Assembly (NCBI GenBank): GCA_033557685.1
Contig: JAWQRN010000134.1
Span: forward strand, 1-36,710
DNA length: 36,710 nucleotides
Origin: Sperchopsis tessellata
Taxonomy: Eukaryota > Arthropoda > Insecta > Coleoptera > Hydrophilidae
Direction: 5' to 3'
Shown: piece after piece, positions 23,370-33,595 of the stretch
Layout of the letters: the number at the start of each line of letters is the position of its first letter
How positions within the stretch are numbered: position 1 is the first letter of the stretch
Position numbers and translations under genes: made by a program
Notes under the pieces: model-generated
Databases searched by the model: none
Seen by the model: the letters and a program-made list of their open reading frames with translations, nothing else
Told to the model about the DNA's origin: nothing

Positions 23370-26300
23370 CCGCATTAGGGGAAGTACACACGAGATGTTA
23401 GAATGGAAGCAGCACCAGCTATAACTACCCACAACAACTGTTTAAAGATCATAAAATAATACAGGCGTGGAAAAGAAGAGCACATTCGCAGAAATTTTCG
23501 AGTGAGAGTTGAACCCTCTGGAAGTGCCAACGAAAGTCAACTACTAAAAACTGCCAACACTAGGGAGACACATGTTTGTGGTCACACAAGAAGAATCCAG
23601 AATACAGCATCATGTGAATAGTCTAGGCAAAGGAACCAATATTTCAGTAGTCAAATTAGATATGGTGAACCGGGAGAATTTGGAAAAGGTTACAAACCTC
23701 CAAGTACGAACAGCCACTGGTAATAAAATATTAGTTCACGGGAGAGTGAAAGCTTACATAACCTTAACGATGAAGTGACGATCCCGGCAATGACTGAACA
23801 AATAATCCAAGCTAAAAATGAAAAAAATTATGACTTCTGGTTGGGCCTTATTGGGAACTCTAGAACTAGCTGTCTCATGTATCAGTTGTCCAATATGAAG
23901 AAGATGTAGTGCACATAAATGAGAGTCCAAGATTATGAGAAGAAATTAAAAGCAATAATGCCGATAATCTAAATAATTTATGACCAATAGAAAAAAACAA
24001 GTGTTAGATCTTCTAAGGCGATTCCAAGACATATTTGCCACCAGATAGGAAGAAGATACCAATGTGGCACAACACAAGATCGACATGGGTAGTGCCGCCG
24101 CAATTAAGCAGTATCCAAGGTGTATACCCTTGGTTAATCAGGAAGAAGTCAAAGATCTGTTTAAGAAGATGCATCAGCAGGGCATCACATCTTTCAGTAG
24201 TCCTTGGGCCTCACCTGTTCTGGTTTCAAAGAAAGATGGGTCTACCATATTTTATGTAGACTATAGAAGACTGAACGATGTAACGAAGAATGTCTGTTAC
24301 CCTTTGCAAAGAATAGACGACACTTTGGACATCCACTAGGCCTTGCGCTTCACCTGTTCTTCTGGTATCAAAGAAATATGGGTCTATTAGAGACTATAGA
24401 AGACTGAAAGAAGTAATGAAGAAAGACTGCTATCTTTTGCTAAGAACAGATGACACCTTGGCAGGATCCCAATGGTTCTCCACATTAGACTTGAAGAGTG
24501 GTTATTGGCAAGTAGATATAGAACCTATAAACAGAGAAAAACGAACTTTTACTACAGACGCTGTGGAATATGCAATATACCAGCAACTTTTGAAAGACTT
24601 AGAGATTGGTTTTCAAGGGTTTATCTTGGAAGACCTTAACTGTCATCGTAATTGATAGGATAATTGACGAACATCTAAAGGATTTGGAGAAATGCCCATT
24701 TGAAAGTCAGCCCAAAGAAGTGCCACCTATTCAAGAGGAAAGTAAAATATCTCGGACATGTGGTGTCCAGCGATCTGATATACGAAGTTTACTGGGACTC
24801 TGTACTTACTATCGAAGATTTGTCCCAGGGTTTACTAATATAGGTAAGCATTTGCACAAGCTGACTGAAGATGTAAACAAATTTGAATTAACAGAAGATT
24901 TCCAAGAAACGTGCAATGAATTAAGAAGAATCTAAACTAATATTCCAATTTTTAGTTATCCTCAAATGAACAGTTCAGTTTGGACGTTGATTCTAGTACA
25001 AATACAAGATGGTCAAGAAATAGTGACTGGTTACTTCAGCAAAGCCTTAAAAAAAACTACTGTGCCACAAGGCGAGAACTACTGTGCCACAAGGCGAGAA
25101 CTACTGGCCATTGTCAAAGTCAAAGTACTGATATGGAAGCCAATTCCTCCTTAGAACAGATCATATGGCTCTATAATGGCTTCTTCGCTTTAAAAATCCA
25201 GAAGATCAAACTGCTAGATGGCTGGAAAACTCCAAACATATCACTTTATCACTGAACACTGCAGAGGTAAGCTTCATAATAATGTCGATGCTCTGTCAAG
25301 GAGATCCTGCACACATTGCCAATGCCTTGAAGAATGAACACAGATGCTGACAATCTCTCGAACAACAGTCGAGGTAGAAGGATGGTTGGACAAGGAAATA
25401 AAAAGAGCAAAAGAAGATCAAGATCTACAACCAATTCTTAACTAGAAGCCCACCAGAGCCAAACTGTGAAACATATTGGGTGCAATGGAACTCACTGAAT
25501 ATTATAATTGGATTGAGACACTACAGCTGGTGCTACCTAAAGAGAAAACGCAAGAAAGTTTGGAAGAATTACAAAATGGGAGTTCCGGAAGCCATTTAGG
25601 TGTAAGAAAAGCAATAGAGAAGGTTCGAGAAAGATTCTTACTGTGACAATAACTTCGGAGATGCACTATCTGTGCAGCAACTGATGGTTCAGGAAGAAAG
25701 AGAAAGGCTCCAATGAGGCAAAATAACGTAGGAGAGAGAATTGCTATAGACACAGCTGGGCCGTTTTCAGGGCCTGGTACTAGCAACAAATACATACTGG
25801 GTCCCATGGATTAATTCAGTAAATGGGTTGAAGCATATGCTGAACAAAAAAAAACTCGAAAGTTGCAAAAGTACTGGTTAAGGAGTTTTTCAGTAAATTA
25901 GGGGTGCCGCTGGAACTCCATTCCAGCCTAGGGAGAAACTTTGAATCAGTGTTGTTCCAGGAGATACTGGTAACAGAGCAACCAGATCTGTTCGGTGCCA
26001 ATCCGGAATGGTCACTGGCACACTGTGTGGCAGCTGATTTGATTTAGTCACGAGGTATTATCAAGGAGTTCATCATGAGATTCTAGCGAATTGATGAACT
26101 ACATAGCAAAGTTGAATATGGTCAGCAAGTTCTGCAGTTGAATAATCAAGACAGATTAATTTATTAACTGGTCAGGAAGAGAAACTATCTATTGACGCCA
26201 ACCAAGACTGTGGGCTTGTCTTCGTGCACTACAAGTGACTATTAGCTATTCCAAGGCTAAGGTGTGGACTCAACCACCTGAGGTGAAATGTGGTCCGAAA

Positions 26301-26603
26301 TATGAATTTATTTTCAAGGAGTCCGACGTGAAGATTGTGGTGTACCATTTACCATCAAGAAAACTTGTGAATAAGGATAAACCTGTGACTATCAATACGG
26401 AACATTTGCAAGAAGAACTGGGGAAGTCTGTCCACTCTGGAAGTGACGAATGGTTAGTTTGTGCTATACGAACATCAACAAAAAACAAACAGTAATTCTT
26501 TCTTTTTGGACAAATCCTCAGGATGCTTGGGGTCGTATTGTTTTTTCAAGTATGAGTCTACAGGTGTATCTGTTTGGGATGAACCGAATTAAGAAGGGAG
26601 CAA
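23370..26603 (+). pseudogene. Ty3/gypsy gag-pol, 5'-truncated, internally duplicated and decayed
   Basis: Order: end of gag with a degraded zinc knuckle (about 23460-23530); a protease-linker region with a deletion (23570-23900); RT (24030-24900, S-K-K-D-G-S-T and Y-R-R-L-N-D-V near 24240-24290, L-K-S-G-Y-W-Q-V near 24500); RNase H (24940-25260); and integrase (25490-25960, with C-x2-C and M-D-x-F-S-K-W-V-E-A-Y). A poorly understood post-integrase segment (26050-26480) follows. A purine-rich tract (aattaagaagggagcaa, about 26588-26603) sits directly before the LTR. An RT segment is duplicated (24202-24330 and 24339-24462) and a 22-bp unit is doubled in RNase H. Many stops. It belongs to the same family as 444-5480 and 29640-33160. 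Confidence 0.87.
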
Positions 26604-26908
26604 TGTTACGAAACTGCAGTGGTACCTCAATGCCACTGAGAACCGTGTCAGAATATGTTCGTGCCCTAGTCTGCAAAGGAGATGAGACCGCCCTCTTGAA
26701 ACCCAGTGGGGTAGAACACTTTCCAGGGAATGTGTTCCCGCAATATAAAAGACGAAGGTCTAGCCAGGTAGAGCAGTCTACTACCAAGCATGTATGCGGA
26801 TGAGGATAGTATCCGCTTTACTGCTATAAATATTCTTGCTATAACCACCGTTATATAAAAAGTGTAAACTATTGCTGTGTTATTGTATACTATATACACT
26901 TTAAATTT
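26604..26908 (+). repeat. Gypsy 3' LTR
   Basis: Begins TGTTACGAAAC right after the polypurine tract. A TATA box (aatataaaag, about 26742) and a downstream start-like region near 26775 fit an LTR promoter. The start resembles TGTTATGAAAC of the minus-strand gypsy LTR at 33436. The right end is uncertain because a Jockey-like poly(T) tract abuts it. Confidence 0.75.
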
Positions 26909-28490
26909 GTTATTTTTTTTTTTAATTAATTTTCATGCCCCCCCTGTCTCTAATCATCACCTTCCGATTTGTCTGTTGTGGAGTCTGCAATTATGTCTTG
27001 AGGAAGCTTTCTCTTAAGCCTAGTGTGTATCATTCACTCTCCTAGGGTGTAGTGGACTGTACCAGGGCACTCTGACAACTTCTCATGGAATTTTCTCAGC
27101 GCTCCCTTAACAAAATCGGAGATGGTAGGTATGTTGATTTCTATGTGTAGATGTGTATTTCTTACGAACCACAGTGCATTAGTTGCTATTCGTAGGATCT
27201 TGTTTTGAAAGGTTGAAGTTTTTCGATTTTAAGGCTGTCATCAATGGTCTTATTATGGATTTGCAGATGAGAATTGAGCAGTCAATTTTCATTGCTGAGT
27301 TCCAGTTGATGATGGGATAGAGTTGCGCTAGTCGAGCTTGACTTTCCTTAACCTTGCTCTAAATATGTTTGTGGCCTTTCTGCTCATAGCTCATATTTTG
27401 GAGAATTATGTTTGGGATTAAGTCGTGCCCGGGTGCTTTCTTCAAGCCTATCTTTTTTATGTGCTTTATTAGCTCTCTAGGGGAAATGTGATTTATCTTG
27501 CCAATGTTATCCGGTGTGTTCCTTTCTACATAATCTTATTTGTCCTGTGTGAATTCTGCATTGTTTTGTGAAATTGTTGTTTGAAAGGTATCCTGGACGT
27601 AGTTGGCAAAAGCTTCGCATTTTTCTGTGTCACTCGAGAATGTGGCGTCATTTACAATGAGGAAGGAGGAGTTACCAGGTTGATTAAGTATTCTTCTTGT
27701 TGCTTGCCACATTGTTGGATGACGTGGTTGAATCGATTTAATATGCACTTAATAGCTTTCAATTCTGTGGTTCTCTAGTTTGTCTCCCATTTGACTCTTG
27801 CCTTGTCAGTATATTGAATCTTTGTCGTACTTCGGGGTTTCTATATTTTTACCGATTGCGTCTGGTTCTGTTCTTTTCCTTTATTAGTTTGATTATTTCT
27901 AGTGACGGGTGTGAGTTATTTGTGCGCCTGGACAAATTCCATGTAGTTGTGGATTCTTGTACGGCTTCCTTGATGCTGGTTGTCAATTTGCCTATTACAG
28001 AGTTTATTTGGAGCTTAGTGTTTATGTGGTTGAACTGTATCTTCCTTTTCAATTTCCCTCTGAAGCGTTCCCACTCTACTTTTCCGTTAATCAGTCATGG
28101 GATTTTTTCTGTTTTTTGAGGTGTGTGTGAGAATGAAATGACTACTGGCAGATGATCAGAGTCCAGCTCAGTAAGAACCGTTTGAAAGATTGATTTTCTG
28201 AAATTCTTGTGTAGTACGATGTACAGAATGTCTGGTAGGTGGTCGTTACAGTTTGGGTAGTGCGTTGATTCGTCAGGTTAGGTTACTTGTATTCAGTTGG
28301 CATTTAAAAAGTTGCTCATTCGAATCCCACTATGGTTACTAGCTCTACATCTCCAAGCAGTGTTTTTGCTATTTAGGTCTCCAATTACTAGTGTTGTTTC
28401 ATTATTGGGGAACAATTTTCAAATGTGTTGTTCGATTAGTGAGTGGTTTGGATGCTTATTATTATTATTTATTAACCCATAAAAATATTA
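26909..28490 (-). mobile_element. Jockey-like LINE, ORF2 remnant with large RT deletion
   Basis: On the minus strand. Endonuclease end at about 28470-28130 (G-D-L-N-S-K-N-T-A-W near 28390, then a D-S-D-H-L-P-V-V block near 28150). A linker with a helical basic region (28052-27849) and a pre-RT block (27748-27536, H-P-T-M-W followed by R-R-I-L-N) come next. An RT block (K-K-A-P-G-H-D near 27430) is joined directly to the C-terminal region, so the catalytic palm is deleted. A thumb-like C-terminus follows (27330-27010, W-F-V-R-N-T). A T-run at about 26909-26921 is the complement of a poly(A) tail. The copy is 5'-truncated inside the endonuclease. Confidence 0.8.
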
Positions 28491-28880
28491 ATAATAATTA
28501 TCTGAAATCGTCGTAGGTCAGTGGTAAATTTGGCATTTCTGAAGGAAGAAGAATTTGTTGTAGAGTCCTTGGGGAGAAACTAAAAAGGGCTCTTTAAATC
28601 TACCAGAACTTTTTTGTAATAAGTAGTTCATTTTTGTATTTAATATATTGACTTAGCCGGTTTGCTTTATATTTGATATATCAAATATTAAAATAACAGG
28701 ATATAAGCTAGTTTTGAAAACAAAAGCTAAATTTTATTATTAAGCAGTTGGTAGGTATGTAAATACAACTGCTATATCAGAATATATTCGCAACTAAATT
28801 TTAAAAATCCACAGAATGGGGTATTATACTATGTAGGGAATTCTTTAAAATACATTTGTATCAAAATGTATACACAAATA
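28491..28880. other. AT-rich spacer, unassigned
   Basis: Lies between the Jockey-like LINE and the left mariner end. No feature was recognised. If the LINE entered the gypsy LTR, the rest of that LTR might be expected here, but I could not identify it. Confidence 0.4.
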
Positions 28881-29008
28881 TTAGATTGTTCCAAAAATAA
28901 TGGCCATTTGTAAAATATCATTTTGAGAGTTCTTTGCTAAGAAATATTTATCCTTTGTGTTTTGTCTGACAGTTAGGACTCTACTCTGAATGTATCTACT
29001 GCAAAAAA

Positions 29009-29335
29009 TGGAATTACGAGCAACTTTTCTGATGAATTTTAACTTGGGCATTATGCATCTCAAACAGCAATAAATAAAAAAAATTGCAACAGCAATGATT
29101 TGTTTAAACTATGCACCAAAACTAGGTGAAAAAAATTAACGAGTTGAGTTATGAAGCGTACTCCATCTGCCATATTCACCTGATTTACCGGGAACAGATT
29201 TTTACCTTTTCAATCATCTCGATAAACATTTATGGTAGAAAAAAATTTAATATCAGAGAAGTAGCAGAAAATATATTTTATACCGTAAATAAGCTTGTAA
29301 TTCGAAGGCAAAAATGTGTAGAATTACATAGTTCT
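29009..29335 (+). pseudogene. mariner transposase, internally deleted
   Basis: The N-terminal helix-turn-helix start (M-E-L-R-A-T-F-L, about 29009-29060) is followed within 120 bp by the C-terminal block. There, H-x-P-Y-S-P-D-L (about 29160-29190), D-F-Y-L-F-N-H-L and K-x-F-N-I-R-E match the mariner region around the last catalytic aspartate. The end R-R-Q-K-C-V-E-L-H is cut at about 29335 by the nested palindromic element, and its remaining codons and stop lie near 33502-33525. The catalytic centre between these parts is missing. Confidence 0.78.
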
Positions 29336-29418
29336 CAATGTTATTGTCCTTCAGCAGTGTCAGGGCCGGCATCGAGATGCCAGTCGAAGATAACCGCAGG
29401 TATATTTACACTAATGTA
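29336..29418. repeat. Palindromic element, left arm (gypsy inserted in its centre)
   Basis: Contains ggccggcatcgagatg at about 29369 and continues to ctaatgta at 29418. The reverse complement aligns with 33437-33501 over roughly 65 bp. A 10-bp near-identical direct repeat flanks the pair (acatagttct at 29326-29335; acatggttct at 33502-33511) and can be read as the target duplication in mariner. Confidence 0.75.
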
Positions 29419-29640
29419 TGTTGCAGTACGAAAATTATAATTATTAGAAACAACAACCTAGGATGCAGAAAAAGATGTCGGAAGTGAAACTATGTGCCAG
29501 CTGCATTTCTAAGTGCGTTTCTAAGTTTAGCGTTGTTTAGCATAGATGCTACCGTCAGAGACCTGTAGCGGGATAACGATATGAACTGTAATACCCTGGC
29601 AGGACTCTCCGCTTTATATGCTGACGAGAATTCTGAACAC
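29419..29640 (-). repeat. Gypsy 3' LTR (truncated) of the minus-strand copy
   Basis: Shares with the 5' LTR the promoter-like block reading CAGCATATA then agcggagagtcc on the minus strand, and a related TACTGCAACA end. The first part of the LTR and the tract before it are deleted, so pol runs straight into it. Confidence 0.75.
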
Positions 29641-32600
29641 CGACCTTTGATTTTTCTCTTGGTGGTTTCTTAATTCGGTATATCACGTCGTTCATTTTAT
29701 TCAATAATTCGTATGGTCCTTTCCAAGATGATTGCAGCTTGCGGTATAGACCTAGTGGATTATACAGCCACACTAGATCGCGTTCCTTGAATCCTTCAGC
29801 TTCAGCTTGTACCTTGTATCTCCTTCATTCTACCTAAAATAAAGTCTCCAGGTAGTATACTTTCTCTTCCCAAAATCACTCTAGCTGGAGTTTGCGGAGG
29901 CATTTCGTTAACAGAGCGGTAAGCCATCAGGAATAGATGGATATACTATTCCCAATCTCTTTGATGTTTAGAAATAACTTTGAACAGGTATTGGCGCAAG
30001 CTTCGATTCATTCAATCCACCATTCCATCAGACTGAGGGTATAATGGGGTAGTTCACGTTTTCCCTATCCTAAGTAGTTTGCAGGTCTCCTGGAACAATG
30101 CTAATTCAAAGTTTCATCCTTGGTGAGAATGGAGTTCCAGAGACACCCCAAATCTAATGAAGAAATTCCTAACCAACACTTCTGCAACTGTAGAGGCTTT
30201 CTGGTTCGTAGGGCATGTGCCTCAATCCATGGCAACCAGAATGTATTTGTTGCCTGAATCAGTCTTTAGGAATGGCCCAGTATGCCTTCATGGCTTGGCT
30301 CTGGCTGACTACTTCACATGGTGTTCATCATCCTTGCTGTTCAGAATTGGTCGTAGGTCTTGTTCTTCTACTTCGACTGTTGTGCAGCATTTCTATTCTT
30401 TTTTCAAGACACCTAGCAATCTGACCTTTTAGATATTTAAAAGCGAAGACTCCATTGTAGGGCTGCATGATCTGTTCTAATGAGGAACTGCTTTCCATAC
30501 AGGTACTTATGGAAGTGCTATATCACTTTGACAATAGCCAGAAGTTCCCGTGTTGTGACATGGTAGTTCTTTTCAGGCTTTGAGAGTGTCTTGCTGAAGT
30601 AACCATTCATCACTCTCTTGTATTTGTCAGAGTACGGTTCTAACGCCCATGTTGCTAATATCAGTGTCCAAAATCAACTGTCTTTCCATTCGAGGATAGC
30701 TAAGGTTTGGAGCCTTAGTTAAGGTTATCTTCAGTTCGTCGACCTCCTCTTGGCAATCTTCTGTCCATTCAAATTTTCTCATTTCGTCAGTCAGCTTATG
30801 CTAAAGCTTAGTTCTATTAGTAAACTCTTCGTCCCAGAAAACTTTGTATATCATGCTTACTTCTCGGGGTTGGCCATTTCTCCACTGTTAAGATTTTATC
30901 GGGATCTGTTGTTACACGTTCGCTGGACACCACATGTCTGAGATATTTTAAAGGTGGTATTTCTTTGGGTTGAGTTTCAAATGGGTATTTCTCAATCTTC
31001 TAAAAACCTCTTCCAAATTCTTCAAATGTTCTTCAAGTGTCTTACCTTTTACGATGACATCGTCAAGGTAAACCAGACAGGTGTTCCATGATAAACCCTT
31101 GAGAACCAGATGCATAAGTCTTTCAAAAGTTGCGGGTGCATTGCATAGTCCAAACGGCATGACTGAAATACAACAGCACTAGTCTACTAGTGTAGTAAAG
31201 TGTAGTAGTGTAGTCTTACTAGAGTAGTAAAAGCCGTCTTTTCTCTGTCTTTAGGGTCTAGCTCTGCTTGCCAATAACCACTCTTCAAGTCTAAGGTGGA
31301 GAAACATTGTACACCCTACCAAGGTGAGTGTCGTCTATTCTTGGCAAAGGAGCAATCCCTCTTCGTTACATTGTTTAGTCTTCTATAGTCCATGCAAAAT
31401 CTGGTAGACCCATCTTTCTTTGAAACCAGAACAGGTGACACACGGACTACTAGAAGGTTCTATGATGCCCTGTTGCTGCATCTTCTTCAGCAAATTTTCG
31501 GCTTCGCCCCGTTTAGACAGGGATAAACTCCTACAATGCTGTATAATTGAGGTGGCACTACCAGTGTCGATCTTGTGTCATTAGTATGACCGTTGTCTTG
31601 CTCTCCGGTGGCGAAAATGTCTTGGTATTGCCTTATAAGTTCTAGCACTTGTTTTTCTTCTGTTGGTCATAAATTTTTTAGATTGTCAGCAATATTGCTT
31701 TTAATTTCATTACATAATCTTGGATTCCTATTATGATCACTGCATGCTCTTCACATCGGGCAACTGAGACAACAGGTACTAAAGTTCCTAATACTTTTAC
31801 TTTATTAAGATTTATAGGAAACATATTGGTGTTCAAGATATAAATTGGAATTACATCCTGGCACCTAACCAGGACTTTTCCTACCAGTACTTCCTTCTTA
31901 ATTGGATTTTCTATACAAGATTCAGTAAGATCTAAACTGCAATCGTCCATTTCATTTTCAGTCTTAGCTTGGATTATTTGTTCAGTCATAGCCGGGATCG
32001 TGACATCATCGGTAAGTAGGAGGCCCACACTGTTTAGCTTAGACCCAGGAAAGCCCAAACTCAGTTCTTCATTGCCTACTTTCAGTAGCCTCGCCTTCAT
32101 ATCAATAACAGCTCTATGATATAAAGTCTATCCCGAGGATTGCTTCATGAACCATGTCTGCCACAATAATCTGTTGAACCATTGAATAGCTTCCCAAGGT
32201 TATGCAAGCCATCACTCTTCCATGAACTAAAATTTTTTAAACAGGAGCTATTCGCACGTGAAAGTTTCTGGTATTTTCCAGAGTCTCCCGGTTCACCATG
32301 TCTAATCTGGCTACTGAAATATTAGCTCCTGTATCTATTGTGAACTGGCACCTCTTTATCCTAGTATTGTTATCCATTAGTAACGAGACTTTTCACATAA
32401 TGCTGTATTCTGGATATTCTGGGGTCTTCCTTTATGCCCACCAACATGTACCCCTTAGTGTTGGTGGTTTTTACTTTTCCCTGTACCTGGTTTTCGCCGG
32501 CGTTTCCAGAGGCACCGACTGTCACTCGACAAATTCTCTTGTAGGTACTCATTTCGGACAATTCAGTTTCCTGAGCTGGTGAGGCTTCCGTTGGTACTTC

Positions 32601-33167
32601 CCTCAATATCGGTTATGTACAGATTCAAATTTGAGGTCTGTGGCCATGGCTTCCCACAGATTTCGTTGCGGGTCATTCTGGACTGCGAGTGATATTTCCG
32701 GAACTATAAGGTCATTAACAAACATGTTCATTGCGATAAGAGACATGGGATCTCCTTGTAGATCACCATAGCTAAGTTTTGTGAGTCTATCGATGTCGGC
32801 TGCATATTCTTGTATTCCCCACTCTTTCGTTTCTATACCATTAGTTGGGTTTGGTACATGGACAGTGGTTATCCCCAAACCTTGAATTTCAGGGCCTGTA
32901 TCAGAGTTTCAAAATTTCCCCTGCTACTCTTTGAAATATTGTACACTACATACAGTGCCAAACTTTGGAAAACCATGGTAAGGTCACCTTATCTGTGTCT
33001 TGTTCTTGTAGAATTTTCTTCAACTTTGAGTTCTATTTTTGTTTCAAATGTTCTAGAATTCTCTTCATTTCAACTGGAAGTTTCTTCAAGCTTCTGTTCT
33101 ATTCTGTATTCGCTTTTTCATCATATTCTTTTACATTAATAGTATGGTTAATGTTCATTGCTTGCAT
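29641..33167 (-). pseudogene. Ty3/gypsy gag-pol, nested in a mariner remnant
   Basis: Minus strand, left-going: gag capsid-like region (33140-32603), end of gag (32606-32370), and a retropepsin with D-T-G-A at 32335-32324 and I-L-G-I-D-F-I near 32140. A linker with one long open frame follows (32100-31678). RT (about 31600-30850) has K-K-D-G-S-T-R-F near 31410, M-P-F-G-L-C-N-A-P at 31160 and catalytic Y-L-D-D at 31070-31059. RNase H (30800-30480) and integrase (30450-29690) end with W-L-Y-N-P-L-G-L-Y-R-K-L. This is the best preserved gypsy copy here, with intact protease and RT catalytic motifs, but frameshifts, stops and a truncated 3' end disable it. LTRs lie on both sides. Confidence 0.88.
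31678..32100 (-). CDS. Gypsy pol segment between protease and RT (longest open stretch)
   Basis: 140 uninterrupted codons, the longest open frame in the window. It follows the retropepsin A-I-L-G-I-D-F-I motif and precedes the RT fingers. Homologous segments occur in the plus-strand copies at about 3950-4270 and 23760-23990 (shared V-T-I-P-A-M-T-E-Q-I-I-Q-A-K). It is part of a pol polyprotein, not a separate gene. The start codon of the open stretch has no significance. Confidence 0.7.
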   Translation of the reverse strand: MKARLLKVGNEELSLGFPGSKLNSVGLLLTDDVTIPAMTEQIIQAKTENEMDDCSLDLTESCIENPIKKEVLVGKVLVRCQDVIPIYILNTNMFPINLNKVKVLGTLVPVVSVARCEEHAVIIIGIQDYVMKLKAILLTI

Positions 33168-33436
33168 TGTGTAGTACACAATGATAAATTATACTGTATT
33201 CTAGTGGTTGTATTTAATTCTACACATCTCACTGGACCGTCAGACGTCTGTAGTGAGATATTGACTTGAACTGCCATCCACTGCCGGACTCTCCGCTGTA
33301 TATGCTGGCAGGAAATTCTGGACTTTTCTGGAGCGGTCAGGTGGTCCGATTGTTTCACAAAATCAGGTACTGTCGAGTGAGGACTAGATTATTCTGGATA
33401 CTAAGTGGCGTAGATACTCGCAATAGTTTCATAACA
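33168..33436 (-). repeat. Gypsy 5' LTR of the minus-strand copy
   Basis: Read on the minus strand it starts TGTTATGAAAC at 33436 and ends about TACTACACA near 33168. It contains a TATA-like CAGCATATACAGC near 33300. About 100 bp align with the truncated 3' LTR at 29419-29640, and the start resembles the LTR at 26604. The right-hand neighbour is the palindromic element's right arm. Confidence 0.78.
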
Positions 33437-33501
33437 GTACGTTAATGTAAATAAACACATAGGTATCTCCAACCGTCATCTCGATGTCGGACCCATTTTA
33501 C
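33437..33501. repeat. Palindromic element, right arm
   Basis: Begins gtacgttaatgtaaataaac and contains catctcgatgtcggac, the reverse-complement partner of the left arm at 29336-29418. The gypsy copy sits at the centre of symmetry. Right after it the mariner coding sequence resumes. Confidence 0.75.
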
Positions 33502-33595
33502 ACATGGTTCTTTGATTAATAAATTTTATTTACACAAGAATAATGTTTTATTTAATTTCAAAGTAAAAGTGGGCCATTATTTTTGGAGCACCCTA

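Larger units (their letters stand above)
28881..33595 (+). mobile_element. mariner-like transposon split by nested insertions
   Basis: The left terminal repeat starts at 28881 with TTAGATTGTTCC followed by AAAAATAATGGCC. The right one is its inverse, ending GGAGCACCCTAA at 33595; about 22 of the first 25 positions match. TA dinucleotides flank both ends (28879-28880 and 33596-33597), the usual mariner target. The 5' part encodes the transposase start (E-L-R-A-T-F-L, about 29009) and, after an internal deletion, its C-terminus (P-Y-S-P-D-L near 29180, then R-R-Q-K-C-V-E). Coding resumes at about 33502 after roughly 4.17 kb of inserted DNA. Confidence 0.85.

Noticed and set aside
27581..28119. 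Plus-strand open frames of 65 and 101 codons
   Set aside because: Antisense to the Jockey-like endonuclease and pre-RT coding sequence.
29126..29440. 104-codon plus-strand open frame as a new gene
   Set aside because: Its first part is the mariner transposase C-terminus and its last part is palindromic element sequence read through by chance.
32298..33174. Several plus-strand open frames of 69-109 codons
   Set aside because: They are antisense to the minus-strand gypsy protease and gag, which show real motifs (D-T-G-A, zinc-knuckle region).
29336..33501. hAT transposon, suggested by the cagtgtcagggcc-like end
   Set aside because: The flanking duplication looks like 10 bp instead of 8, the arms form a long palindrome, and no hAT transposase is present.
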